A DNA stretch of 64,000 nt from positions 1,537,438-1,601,437 of the forward strand of contig CAJNDS010000002.1 of the NCBI GenBank assembly GCA_905221605.1, in the 5' to 3' direction. The notes beneath the pieces are model-generated. The model did no database searches. It was not told the DNA's origin and saw only the letters and a list, made by a program, of their open reading frames with translations. Within the stretch, counting starts at the first letter, position 1, and every line of letters begins with the position of its first letter. The DNA comes from Symbiodinium natans. Its lineage: Eukaryota; Sar; Dinophyceae; Suessiales; Symbiodiniaceae. Shown here piece after piece: positions 20,376 through 32,518 of the stretch. A program made the translations under genes and the position numbers.

Positions 20376-20440
20376 TCCTGATGCGCGCCTGGGGGTCCCG
20401 GGCTGGACCCGCTGATGCTCATGATGCGCGCCCTTTGGGG
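20376..20440. repeat. Direct repeat with small hairpin, upstream of the inverted-repeat element
   Basis: The string 'gctgatgctc(c/a)tgatgcgcgcc' occurs twice (about 20368 and 20411), separated by 'gggtcccgggctggaccc', which can fold as gggtcc/ggaccc. The GC-rich hairpin style is the same as in the element that follows. Confidence 0.6.
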
Positions 20441-20495
20441 GCCTCCGTGGCGACGCAAAAAACCACCGAAAAAAAACCGTTCACCGGCGGCACGC

Positions 20496-20660
20496 GGGGG
20501 TCGGCGGCACTGGCGTCCGGCCTAATTCTGCTTCGCAGAAGGCCAGAGGCCAGCAAGGCTATTCCCGGGACGACCCGGGCTAAAAGGTCCGCATTTGCTC
20601 GGTCCTTTGGGGACCTCGCGCTGCCCGATTTAATGGCTACCGCCAGTGCCGCCGACCCCC
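20496..20660. mobile_element. 165-base element with perfect 20-base terminal inverted repeats and internal hairpins
   Basis: Bases 20496-20515 (gggggtcggcggcactggcg) are the exact reverse complement of 20641-20660. Inside are three self-complementary segments: ggcc-ttctgc-ttc-gcagaa-ggcc near 20518-20544, cccggg-acga-cccggg near 20563-20580, and ggtcc-...-ggacc near 20600-20618. Together they give a cruciform or cloverleaf-like secondary structure. There is no coding capacity and no clear target-site duplication. It could be a MITE-like element or a double-hairpin element of the kind described in organelle genomes. The structure is seen directly; the mobile origin is inferred. Confidence 0.55.
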
Positions 20661-20662
20661 AA

Positions 20663-20766
20663 CTCTAAACCCTAAACCCGAAACCCCAAACCCGAAACCC
20701 GCAACCCGAAACCCGAAACCGGAAACCAAACCCTAAACCGTAAACCGTAAACCCGAAACCCTCAAC
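20663..20766. repeat. Degenerate telomere-like tract
   Basis: Tandem heptamers of the form aaaccc(t/g/c): ctaaaccctaaacccgaaacc and variants including aaaccgt. The tract starts three bases after the inverted-repeat element and runs into the 39-base guanine homopolymer. Confidence 0.8.
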
Positions 20767-20768
20767 AT

Positions 20769-20809
<41 letters not shown>

Positions 20810-22240
20810 TGCACTGGGGCCATTGCCTCGCTGTAAATAGGGGTCCGGGGCTCGGGGCCCCGCGAAACGTGCGCAGCGAGGCAATGTCCGCTAGTGAAGA
20901 TTTTTCAGTGTCAGGGTGGAGGTTACGTATGCATATCTACTATGTATATGTGCTACATTGTACATGTATGGAGACTATTGAACCTTGGGTCCATGAGCCA
21001 TGGGTGCCAGGGGGTCGAGGGCATGGGGGCCATGCGATGGACATGGGAAGGGTGCATGGGGGGGGGGGGGTGAGAGCGGGGAGGGCGGAGCGGGCGGGCA
21101 TGCACTGGGGCCCTTTAAAGTAATCTGATAGGAGCATGGGGCACGGGGCATGGGAAGGGTGCATGGGGGGGGGGGGTGAGAGCGGGGAGGGCGGAGCGGG
21201 CGGGCATGCATCGGGGCCCTTTAAAGTAATCTGAGAGGAGCACCTAAAAGAATGCTAATGGTGGCAGCCATGTGGGATCCTGGGGCCATGAGCTGGAGCC
21301 GGGGTCGAGGGCATGGAGCCGAGGTTGAATGGAAGGTCATGGGGCTATTAGCCATGGGTGCCAGGGGGTCGAGGGCATAGGGGCCATGGGAGGGAGCGGA
21401 GGGGGCGGGGAGAGGGCGGAGCGGGCGGGCGAGCCGGGGTCGAGGGGTTGAGGGCATGGGGGCCATGGGTGGGGCCACGGGGTCATGCGAAACGTGCATC
21501 CATGAGGTGTGGGTGGTGGGAGCCATGTGGGATCATGGAGCCATGAGCCATGGGTGCCAGGGGGTCGAGGGCATGGGGGCCATGCGATGGACATGGGAAG
21601 GGTGGGGGGGGGTGAGAGCGGGGAGGGCGGAGCGGGCGGGCATGCACCGGGGCCCTTTAAAAAGGGGCCATGGGAAACGTGCATGGGGGGAAGGGGTGTG
21701 TGGGTGGTGGCAGCCATGTGGGATCCTGGGCCATGAGCTGGAGCCGGGGTCGAGGGCATGGAGCCAGGGTTGAGGGCATGGGGGCCATGGAAGGTCATGG
21801 GGCTATGAGCCATGGGTGCCAGGGGGTCGAGGGCATAGGGGCCATGGGTGGTGGGAGCCATGTGGGATCATGGAGCCATGAGCCATGGGTGTCAGGGGGT
21901 CGAGGGCATGGGGGCCATGCGATGGACATGGAAAGGGTGCATGGGGGGGGGGTGAGAGCGGGGAGGGCGGAGCGGGCGGGCATGCACCGGGGCCCTTTAA
22001 AGTAATCTGATAGGAGCGCCTAAAAGAATGCTAAAACACTCATGAGGTGTGGGTGGTGGGAGCCAGCTGGGATCATGGGGCTATGAGCCATGGGTGCCAG
22101 GGGGTTGAGGGCGTGGGGGTGGCGGAGCGGGGGGCGGGGAGAGCGGGGAGGGCGGAGCGGGCGGGCATGCACTGGGGCCCTTTAAAGTCATCTGATAGGC
22201 TCTAGGCGCATGGGGCCACGGGGCCATGGGAAGTGTGCAT

Positions 22241-22304
<64 letters not shown>

Positions 22305-23345
22305 TGCACTGGGGCCCTTTAAAGTCATCTGATAGGGGAATGGGGAGAGGGGGAAATGCGAAACGTGCATCCATGAGGTGTGGGTGGTGGGAGTGGGGGA
22401 TCATGGAGCCATGAGCCATGGGCTATGAGCCATGGGTGCCAGGGGGTTGAGGGCGTGGGGGTTATGGGATGGAGCGGGCGGAGGGGGCGGGGAGAGCGGG
22501 GAGGGCGGAGCGGGCGGGCATGCGCTGGGGCCCTTTAAAGTCATCTGATAGGGGCTAGGGGCATGGGGCCACGGGGCCATGGAAGTTGGTCAACTGGGTG
22601 GGGGGGGGTGTTAGAGTCGGTGTGAGGTTGGCGTGGGCGGGCTGGCATGCACTGGGTCCATTTAAAGTCAATCTGATTGGGACATTAGGAGCACGCTGAT
22701 GAAATCGAAAACGTATCTATGGCGCCATGACCAGGTGGGTGCACATGGGGTCAGGTGCATGGGGCTTGCGAATGGACACTGGGAAGCGGGTGCATAGGTG
22801 GGGGGTGTGGTGAGAGAGCGGAGAGGGGCGAGCGGGCTGGCATGCACCTGGCCCTTTAAAGTAAATCTGATTAGTAGCATGGGGCCACGGACATGGGAAG
22901 GGTGCATGGGGGGGGGGGGTGAGAGCGGGGGGCGGAGCGGGCGGGCATGCATCGGGGCCCTTTAAAGTAATCTGATAGGAGCACCTAAAAGAATGCTAAT
23001 GGTGGCAGCCATGTGGGATCCTGGGGCCATGAGCTGGAGCCGGGGTCGAGGGCATGGAGCCATGGGTGCCAGGGGGTCGAGGGCATAGGGGCCATGGGAG
23101 GGAGCGGAGGGGGTGGGGAGAGGGCGGAGCGGGCGGGCATGCACTGGGGCCCTTTGAAGTCATCTGATAGGGTCCACGGGGCCATGAAAGGGTGCATGGG
23201 GGGGGGGGGGGGGAGGAGAGCGGGGAGGGCGGAGCGGGCGGGCATGCACTGGGGCCCTTTAAAGTCATCTGATAGGGGCATGGGGCCACGGGGCCATGGG
23301 AAGGGTGCATGGGGGGGGGGGTGTGGGTGGTAGGAGCCATGTGGG
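20769..23345. repeat. G-rich degenerate tandem array with guanine homopolymers
   Basis: About 13 copies of a unit of roughly 100-110 bases. Each contains 'ggcggagcgggcgggcatgc', 'ggggccctttaaagt', 'atctgatagg' and 'ccatgggaagggtgcatgg' followed by a G run. Copies alternate with a longer module containing 'gggatcctggggccatgagc'. G runs reach 39 bases (20769-20807) and 62 bases (22241-22302). Poly-Gly and poly-Pro ORFs in this block are artefacts of the repeat. Bases 22580-22880 carry scattered small insertions relative to the other copies. Confidence 0.9.
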
Positions 23346-23870
23346 ATCATCTGGGAAGGGTGCTTGGGAGAGGGGAAGGGCTGTGGGTGTTGGAGCAAGA
23401 CTATGGGTCTTCACTAGCGCCTCCCCCGCTCAAAGCTGGGGTCGGCGGATACAGGCTCTGAACCCTCAAACCCCGAACCTAAACTGCACCCAACAAATTG
23501 CCGCCGCAGACGTTGAGCTGGAGTTATCTGGGCGTTCATCCTGCAATTGCAGCCCTGTAGCAGAAAGCTAAGCACGACTTGAGTCATAGGATGCTCCTTG
23601 GCAGTGTTGCATTCGATCTGGGTTGACATGGTGTTTGTTTGTGTTTTGTCTCTGTTGCATCCACATCCTCGCAGCAGCGTCTCTCTTGCTTGAATGCTTC
23701 GCATCGAGTTCATTCATGCTTGTTGTCTAACACGTGACGAGGGAGAACAGAGCCACGCAAACAACATCTCACCAGCTAGACGTTCGCGTGACTGCATGCT
23801 GGCGAACATTGATGGCATTGCAGGGGTTGGTGTGAAGCATGGTCTAGTGCTACTTGCAATGCTAAGCCAG

Positions 23871-24123
23871 GTCTCGTTTGTGGACTACGACTTGGACCCA
23901 GACCATATCTCCGGAGTTCTCAACTATGATCCTCCGGAGGATCTCTCTGTAGCACCACGGCAAAGACTGCGGGCGAGGGTTCGAATTCAATTGGTGCTCA
24001 TACTTGCCCTTGGCAGTCTGTCGGCAAGGAATGGGCGGTCGGCCCCCTCCCCTGCCCTACATGCGAAACCCCACAGCCTGGGCGGCAACTCAGGTGACAC
24101 ACTTCGTGCTGTACTTGGCTCGT
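23871..24123 (+). CDS. FN3-like module 1, exons A and B
   Basis: Exon 23871-23948 (VSFVDYDLDPDHISGVLNYD, then PPEDLS) follows a ccag acceptor and has a gtagc donor. Exon 24094-24123 (VTHFVLYLAR) follows ctcag and ends at a GC donor. The joined sequence reads PPEDLSVTHFVLYLAR without a break. This is the most upstream member found. A weak 'AADVELELSG' at about 23505 might be an earlier one. Confidence 0.7.
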
Positions 24124-27100
24124 GCTCTGGCAGCACTGATGCCACTGCCTCTGTTGCATAGTGATCGCCAGTGATTGTCGCAACATTCATCCTCAAACCC
24201 CTACAGATCCTGAAGCGCCAAGGCCCCCAAGCCCAACGAGACCTAAAAACCCTGCAGAGTCCACAAATCCACTAATGGAATCATGCACGAAACCTCCAAC
24301 CAAGGCTATGTGAATGGGCAGCTGGAGCGGGCACCGTATCCATTCAATGTCTCTGAGGAGGAGCTCACCCAGCTTGCTGCGCGGCTTCGAAAGGTTTCCT
24401 TCAGTCAAGGCTTCAAGGCTTGCCAATGGCACGCCGTGCCCGCGGCTCAAGAACCAACTGCCCAAGCTACCCTGTTTGCAGCCCGAACCCTTCCGGGACC
24501 CCTTCCCGTTTTGGGTTGGGGGCTTAAGTGAGTTCGGGAGTCGACTGATTCAGTGTCGGTTCAAGCTTAATCTGCAGTCTCTCAGCTTTTCACGAGCTCA
24601 TCTTCCCCGCTTAGCCCCGAATCCCGGAATCCCAGCCCAATACGGAACCTGCTTGACAGTTGCAGTTGCGGGGCGTTGGGGTCTTTAGAGTTTAGGCTGC
24701 AGGCCTTCGGGCGGAGGGTGTCCCACTTTGGCTTTGGTCTCACACTCACACACTAACGTCAACCCCAAACCCTAATCTGCCAAGGGCCAACCTAATAGGG
24801 TTTTCAACCCTTTTGAACCCCGAGCACGGGTCCGGATGCGCAATTGAAAGCCTTAAACCCTAAACCCTCGACCTTTAGGGTTGAGGCCCTGGCTGCCCTT
24901 CCTCGAAAGCCCTGCAGAGCTCAGCATGCTACATGTTTCAGCCCCGGGTGGACAAGCCATGTAAGTAGAGTATAGGGCTTGGGGCCTAAGGGTTTATAGG
25001 AGGGACGCGGAAGGTCTTCGAAGTTTGGACCTTGGTGCCAAGGCGTCCACGGTGACAACCACGACAGAAGAGGTGGTAGAAGATGGTACCTAAGCTGCAC
25101 AGGTCGGTACTCTTTGAGGTCTTGCCGCATGTCCAAGCTGAGCGCCAGAGCTGCCACTGAGATACCGCCAACGCCTCGAACACCACGGAACTTGCAAATG
25201 TCACCAGCACCACCACCAGCGGCACATCGACCACAACGGCCACATCGACCAGCTCCACAACAACGCGCACCAGCACGACGACTATGTTCGGAGACACGAT
25301 TCGGAGCCTGGGCGAAATTCTAGAGGGTCTCTGGGTGAGATGCTGTTGCTCAGGAGTCCTGCGTTAGGGTGCTTTACCTCTCGAGCTTCTTTCTGCTCCA
25401 AGGATGCAGATTCCGTGCGACACTGCCGTGAGCTCAGGTTGTGGTATGTGAGCGTTTCGCAACTTTTTGTATAGGTTTCAATCTCCACACGACAGCCGCT
25501 CAGCGCAGCTCTCTGTCAAAGGAGCTGGAAGGCTACACGCACATGCTGCTGTACTCAGCAACGGAGTTCGCGGCCTCTGATCTGCAATGGGTGCAGCTTT
25601 GTACGTTGTGGCCATTTCCCCTTTCAGCTCCCTGTTTTCGCAGCATGGCTGCAGCCGTGTATTTGGCCGCTGTACGTCGTATCGGTTGTGGCTGCAAGTG
25701 TTCCGAATGCGGTGGCACATCTGGATACGGTGGGCACTTTTTGGCACACCTGACAAAGTAGAACCGAACACAAAGAGAAAGCAATAACGAAGTTCGCGGC
25801 TGGGTGCTAAGATGACTTTGGGGGCTGGGACAAGTATCGCTTGAAGAATGGATCTAAACATGCAATCCACACGGCAAATCGATGTTCCACTTGGTTCTCA
25901 GGAGCAGACGTATCCCGTGATTCTGGAGCTGGACAATGCGAATTCGGCCGCTACGAACATCAGTGACCCTGACTTGTCAGATATATATACATATATATAT
26001 ACACATATGTATAGAATATCTCTTCAGTGTCCTTTGCTAGCGAACCCCTTAGCAAGGGAAGGAGGTGCTTTCTTGGTCCTCGAGTCCTAGCCGCCTGCGT
26101 GTTGCTGAGTGTCCCTTTGCAACCCTACCTGCACGAAGCTTCCCAAGCGTTCAGGGTCGGCCAAGATTCTCTGAGATCGCCTTGCAGACACAGGTTACGT
26201 TGCCGAAGACCTGAACTTGGACGACTTGGCTGGCACAGTGGAGTGGGACCACCCAGACGACTACTCCAAAGTCCAGGCCGCACAAGTTCCGTGTAATTTT
26301 GCCTGCGCTGAGGTTTGGGTTGACTCAAGCCGGGGTTGTGTTCAAGTCGTAAATTTAGACGAACCGAGAGTTCCATCCTGAAAAGCCGACGCACCTGGAG
26401 GGCCTAAATCTAAGGCTAAGGCCTTTCTGGCCATGCTGCTTCGACTTGCGTGCCGCATGAACAATTGCATGCTGCCTCGCGGGGGCGCAGTTTGTGCTCG
26501 ATTGTCAAAGATGGGAAGAAGTACGATTCAGTACGATTTGTTGCCACCAGTTTGTGCTCGATTGTCAAAGATAAAAAGAAGTACGATTTGTTGCCACCAG
26601 TTTGTGCTCGATTGTCAAAGATGGGAAGAAGTACGGTTTGTTGCCGCCAGCTGTGCTGGATTGTAAGGGATGGGACGACGTACGAATTGTTGCCACCAGT
26701 TCGTGTTCTTTTGTCGAAGAGGGGAAGAGCTACGATTTGTTGTCGCCAGTTTGTGCTCGATTGTCAAAGAAGGGAAGAAGTACGTTTTGTTGCCACTAGT
26801 TTGTCCTCGATTGTCAAAGAAGGGAAGAAGTACGATGTGTTGCCACCAGCTTGTGCTCGATTGTCAAAGATGGGAAGAAGTACGTTTTGTTGCCACCAGT
26901 TCCTGCTCGATTGTCAAAGAAGGGTACAAAGTACGATTTGTTGCCACCAGTTCTTGCTCGATTGTCAAAGATGGGAAGAAGTACGATTGGCTGCCACCAG
27001 TTTGTGTTGATTGTCAAACATGGGAAGAAGTACGATTGTTGACGCCAGTTTGTGCAAAGATGGGAAGAAGTACGATTTGTTGCCACCAGTTTCTGCTTGA

Positions 27101-30100
27101 TTATCAAAGAAGGGAAGAAGTACGATTTGTTGCCACCAGTTTGTGCTCGATTGTCAAAGATGGGAAGAAGTACGATTTGTTGACACACGAGTGTCAACGA
27201 TGGGAGGAAGTACGATTTGTTGCCGCCAGTTTGTCCTCGATTGTCAAACATGGGAAGAAGTACGATTTGTTGCCGCCAGTTTGTGCTCGATTGTCAAAGA
27301 TGGGAAGAAATACCATATTTTGCCACTAATTTGTGCTGGAGTGTCGAAGTACGTGCGTGTAGGAGGCGCCCGCGCGCAATTGAGACCGCAAGACAAGACA
27401 GCATGAATTTGGAGGCTCTTAACTAAAGGCCCCTTCGCCTCAGCCCCACTGGTCAACTCGTCTTTGTGTCTTAATTCGAGAACACAGCACAAGCCCGAAG
27501 TCTCAAAGACCCTACGCCGCTGGCGCCCCCCCAGGAGTACCAGACGGAGCTCCAGGATGTTGATGGCAATTCGCCCTTGTCGCTGGCCACCACCCCTGTG
27601 AGCGCAAGCCTCACCATCACCGCAGCAAGCTCAGGGGGAAGACTTGGGCAAAGATGCTGGGGAAATTGATGTTGGGGTTTGATGTTCTGGCTGTTGGGGG
27701 TTTAGGAGGACCTTTGGAGTTGTTCGGAAAGCTCAGGTCCCCTCCACTCCACGCTCCATCTACGGCCGCCTTGCTATCTACACGCAGTCTGCGCGTTGCC
27801 GCTCCACAGTTCCGTCCGTCCTGACTATCCAGGCGCCTGTTCTTTTGGAAAAGTAGCTGTGTGCACTCAGAGGCTCCGTCGGCTTTGTGCAGTTGCTAGA
27901 ATCTAGAAGATCAAGAATCAAGAGTTTGATGAGAGACCACAGGGAAGCTGTTGCTGGAGACTGTGACGCATGAATTCCCTGCAGCAGCTTCTGAAAGACC
28001 CTACGCAGCGACCCTAGGACTCTTCTCCCACCCCAAACCTAACCCCAAACATCAGGGTGCCACGCTGGACTTCACAGTCGGGGACCTGGCCCTCATCGAC
28101 AAGGACCTTGACGAAGGCGCCGGCGAGCGGGGACATGAAGGGACCCAGCGGAGGGCGCGCGGGCGTCTGTGGTGTCTCCCCAAAGTGAGCGGGAAGTGTT
28201 GAGTCATGGACTCATGGACTGTTTTGACATTGAGGGAGGTTCACGACGGTGGCTTGACAATTCGCGGGCGCCAGCGGTTGATCTTCTGCCGTAGCCGTCG
28301 GGTCAAAGCACAGAAGAGAGGACTCTTGTGCCTTGCAACCCGAAAACTTGGTGTCAATGTTACGTGTTCTCCGTCTGTCAGGGGCCGAGGTCGCTTGTCT
28401 TCCCGTGGCTGAGTTGAGTGTGGTCAAAAGCTTGAAGCGGCACCTGCACAAGCTTATCGGGGTGCCGCGATCTAGGCAACACCGATTTAGGCAAAACCTC
28501 CTCTACAACGGCATTCGGCTGCAGGACGATCTCATGTATGATCTTCCAATCGATGTGCGTTGGTGGTGCTGCCTTTCATGAACACTTCCCAGGAGCAAGC
28601 CGATGATTGCCCGAGCAGCAGCGGATGGCTGTACGACTGAGGTGAGCACGATCTTACACCGACCGCAGGATCCAAACTGTCTGAGCCATGACGGAATGAG
28701 CCCTCTTGGCATGGCTGCATGTTGTGGTCACATTGAGGTGGCGCAGCTATTGCTAGAAGCTGAGGCATGGATAAACGAGATCGATCATGATGGCAACACG
28801 CCTCTCACCTGCGCAGCTTACAGAGGTCATAACGACATGGTGCACTTACTGCTGCAGGCAGGCTCTCCCACAAACACGACAAACATCCATGGTGACACAG
28901 CGCTCAGTCGCGCATCTGCCCGAGGATACACGGACCTTTCAAACGTGCATGGCGAAACAGCCCTCATTCGCGCAGCCAAGCGTGGTCATTTGCAAGTTGT
29001 CCGTTCGCTGCTCGCTGCCGGTGCAGACAGGGAGGTAGCTATGCAGGCATCAAAGCCTCCCAAGCTGCCAAAGGCAGGGCCAAGCTGGCATTCTTCAGGG
29101 TGAAGCGAGTTTCTGCGGACCCGAGAAAGGCCCCGCCTTTCGTCGTTGAACACCACGGTAGCACCGCGCAGTGAGGCTTTGGAATTCGTGAGCGGAAGAG
29201 TCGACGGCGAAAAAAAGAAAGGCTTGCCAAGGGACCCAGCCCAAGGGTTTGGAGAGAGAGAGAGAGAGAGAGAGAGAGAAGCTTAGTTACTTGGTGAGTG
29301 GGTGCCCGCCTGGCCGAAATATGGAAGAGGCACCATCAGATCAGTGCTACAGCATTGGCTCTGCTAGGCGGTTCTAAATTTCAGGGAGGGGCATGCTACT
29401 TTGGAAGTATCCTGGCCATGCTCTCTCCATGTCACCTGACAGGAGAAATCGGAGGCGATATCACTTGGAACACACCGAGGACTTGGATGCATTGTCATTT
29501 CCTGGCAGAGCCTTCCAAAGCTGGCTTAGACACAAACGAACCCTACATTCCAGCCCCAGATGGCCACTAAATGGTCCCAATGCTGTTGCCTGGGAAGGCT
29601 TAAACAAGGATATGGCCCCATGGAGATGAGAGATTAGAAGGGAGATGGCCGTGAGGACCGTGGGCCCTGTGGCCAAGCTCATGGTCTACCTGGCCACGTC
29701 GGCAGCACCCTCAGACACTTCAAACCCAGGCCTAGGGCTCTACCTTTCTCAGATTAGGAGTTTGGACGCGCAGGGCTGGGTGCTGCCTGCGCATCTGTTG
29801 GGATCATGTCTGTAATCCTAACGGGTGCGGCTGCTGAAAGCCCGGGGTCAGGGTCTGTCCGTCTCGGCACTTTGGCACGCCGTCGCGTCGCTCATTGCGT
29901 ATGATTCGGTTGCTCTTGAAGGTCAATTTACGCCGGCTTTTCGAAAGTTTGTCTCTGCCCACCTGATAGCTCCGTCTCCAAACCCTAGGCGGATGGTGAC
30001 GACCGATACTTCCTGAGGGAGCTGTCTCCGACTACAGAGGCTCGAGGTGAAAGATGTTCTAAGACTGTTAAGGGCTTGCTTGAGAAGGCTGTTCCATTGT

Positions 30101-32486
30101 GCCCAACTGACTTCGCTGTTCGTTTCAGGGTTCGTCACCGGATGCTGCTAAGTGGGGAAAGCTCTTTCAGGCTTTATCCCCAGCTCGTGTGTCGATGGCA
30201 TGGCTGTCGTGGCTCTGAGGTGCAAGCTCGGTAGGAGAGGCTGTGAAAGGAAGTAGACATATGAGGCGCCACTCTGTTGGAAACGACTGAGGCCTCTTTA
30301 ACGGCTCCCATCTTCCCATCCTCCCAACAAATGCACGGTAACTGTAACTCTTGGCCTTCTGCTTGAAGCCCTGATCGAGTGTTCCCTGATTCCTGCGCTG
30401 CTTCGAGCTTAAAGCGCGGCCAAAGGGGCCTCCCTTCCCTCAGCTAACCTCCAAGCGCAGCGAAGCCGAGCAAGCTCAGGAGAGCCTGCTTATCGAGCCC
30501 AACTACTTCTTAGGCTTGGACCTGAACGAGACAGCGGCTCGGATGCTCATTTTTTCTGGACTTTGCCAGCACCGGTGTGAGCTTGCTATGAGCTCTCCAG
30601 GCAGTCTAACATCTACTACCCCACTCCTGTACCGCAGTCCTCTCAACAATCAAGACAGAGATGGTGTAAGACCTCGCTGCTGAAGTGCAGCCCGTGTATT
30701 TTAATGTAAGACAGACTGTAGTGTTAATTTGTTTACGGTTTGGGGTCCCGGGTTACAGGAGCTTTCGGGGCAGGGTAGCAGGCTATGGGGGTCTAAACGA
30801 GAGGGCTGAGCGCTCAAGTCTCAAAGCCTTTCAAAAAGCGACCCTAAAACGACAGAGGATGGCACCACGGTTACCCGGACCACTACGCAGACAGGACCCG
30901 ACGGGAGGGGAGCTGTCGGAACTCGAAAGCCTGGGAATTGGGTTCAAAGGTTCTCGGTGGTGGAGGTTAGCGGCCACTGAGGTTTCGAGTTGAGGTCACG
31001 GTTCACGCGGCACAGTGGCAACTTCTGGCTGTGCTTCATGTCTGTTGGGGATGAAGCCCAAACACCACTCGCTCCCCCCCAAGTCTCCAACTCTGACCCT
31101 TCAGGTGATTTTTTTCAGTCAACTGTAGACTCCTATCAAATATGCCCTGAGGAAACATGAGCTCCTGGGTCCAGAGTGGGCCAGAGGTGATCCCTCCGGC
31201 GCTCCCTCGCGCGCTTGGACAAGGGCCAACACAACCTTACGACGCTGTTTTCTTGCCAGGTGCGCATGACTCACATTCTCGTCTATTCCTTGTCCTCCAC
31301 GGTGGAGATGAGGACGCAAGCTGCTCATGTCTCCCCTGCACCCTCGAGCCATCGAGCCATCTAGTGCGAATTCCCGCAAAGCCCCTCAAAAGTCGAATCC
31401 TTTTACTGCAGCTTTCGAAAAAGGACGCCGGCAGCCTTCGAGATCGCTGACGCCAACGCCAGCGTCTCCAACATCACCTTCCCAGATGAAGACCTGGACC
31501 TGCATGAGGTGGGAGGTGCCTCGACCGAGCTACTTGGGGATCATCTCCTTCAGGGGTGTTTTTTTTTCGTAAGGCGAATTTGGGTGAGGCTTGAATGATG
31601 CTAGCTTGGCTTGCGGGGAGGATGGAGGGTGAGCTTCAAAAATGATGGTTGGGGTTCCAGGCTGTTGTACTCCAGGCGGGCCATAGTTTGGATTGGGCCC
31701 CTGAGGGGAGCTGAGGGGTGCCAAGCATGAAAGGGGCCCTGAGACGCGAAAAAGTCACGTGCGGCTAGCAAGTTCAAGATGTCTATTCCAACTAACTGTA
31801 TAACTAGCCGGATGCAAAGGGCCGGGTGTGACTGAGGCACCGTGTCCTGGGAACCCCCAGGCCTCTACGAGGCAGCCGGAGAGAACAATCCATCGCAAGC
31901 TTGAAGCGGATGTTTGTTCTAACAACTCAGTTCCTCATCCATGATGCAGGAAGCGGTCGCGCACTACCGGGTGTATATTGCCATGAACGATCGCGGGCTG
32001 GATAGGTGCGAAGCCCAGTCGAGGGCATTGTGCTGAGTGGCTGAAAGGCGGTTCGACGAACGTGCAAAGCAGTGGCATGAGTAGCTACGAAACAAACAAG
32101 AGCAAAAGCTCTTAAGGCTTTAAACTCATAATGCATGGATGCATGCAGCTGTGACAAGTTCTGCCCGGCAGGATTCTGGCAGCTCCTCAGTCGCCGGTCG
32201 GCACGAATTTCGGGAGCGTTCCAGCGGAGACAGTCTTGCCATACTGCACCGCAGCTGCAAGAGGCTAAGAGGAGGTGGTTCTCCTTCTCCTGGTTGCAGG
32301 GCTAAATTTGCCAGCACCGACGGCATTTGCTAGCCAAGTGAGATGACTTCTTGTTGCCAGTTGCTCCCAGATTCTTTCGATCCAACGCAGCCCCAGGCCA
32401 CAGAACATGAACATGTGTTTTTAAGTGTTGTTTGTTCAATTGTGTTTTGTTCTATGAATCTTCTCGTTGTTATATGCTCATTTATG

Positions 32487-32518
<32 letters not shown>

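Noticed and set aside
20767-23398. Gly- or Pro-rich ORFs up to 174 codons in the G-rich array
   Set aside because: Generated by the repeat and G homopolymers, present on both strands and in several frames.
26814-27251. 145-codon minus-strand ORF in the 50-base repeat
   Set aside because: The repeat consensus has a TGA in one antisense phase; this ORF survives only because truncated copies change phase.
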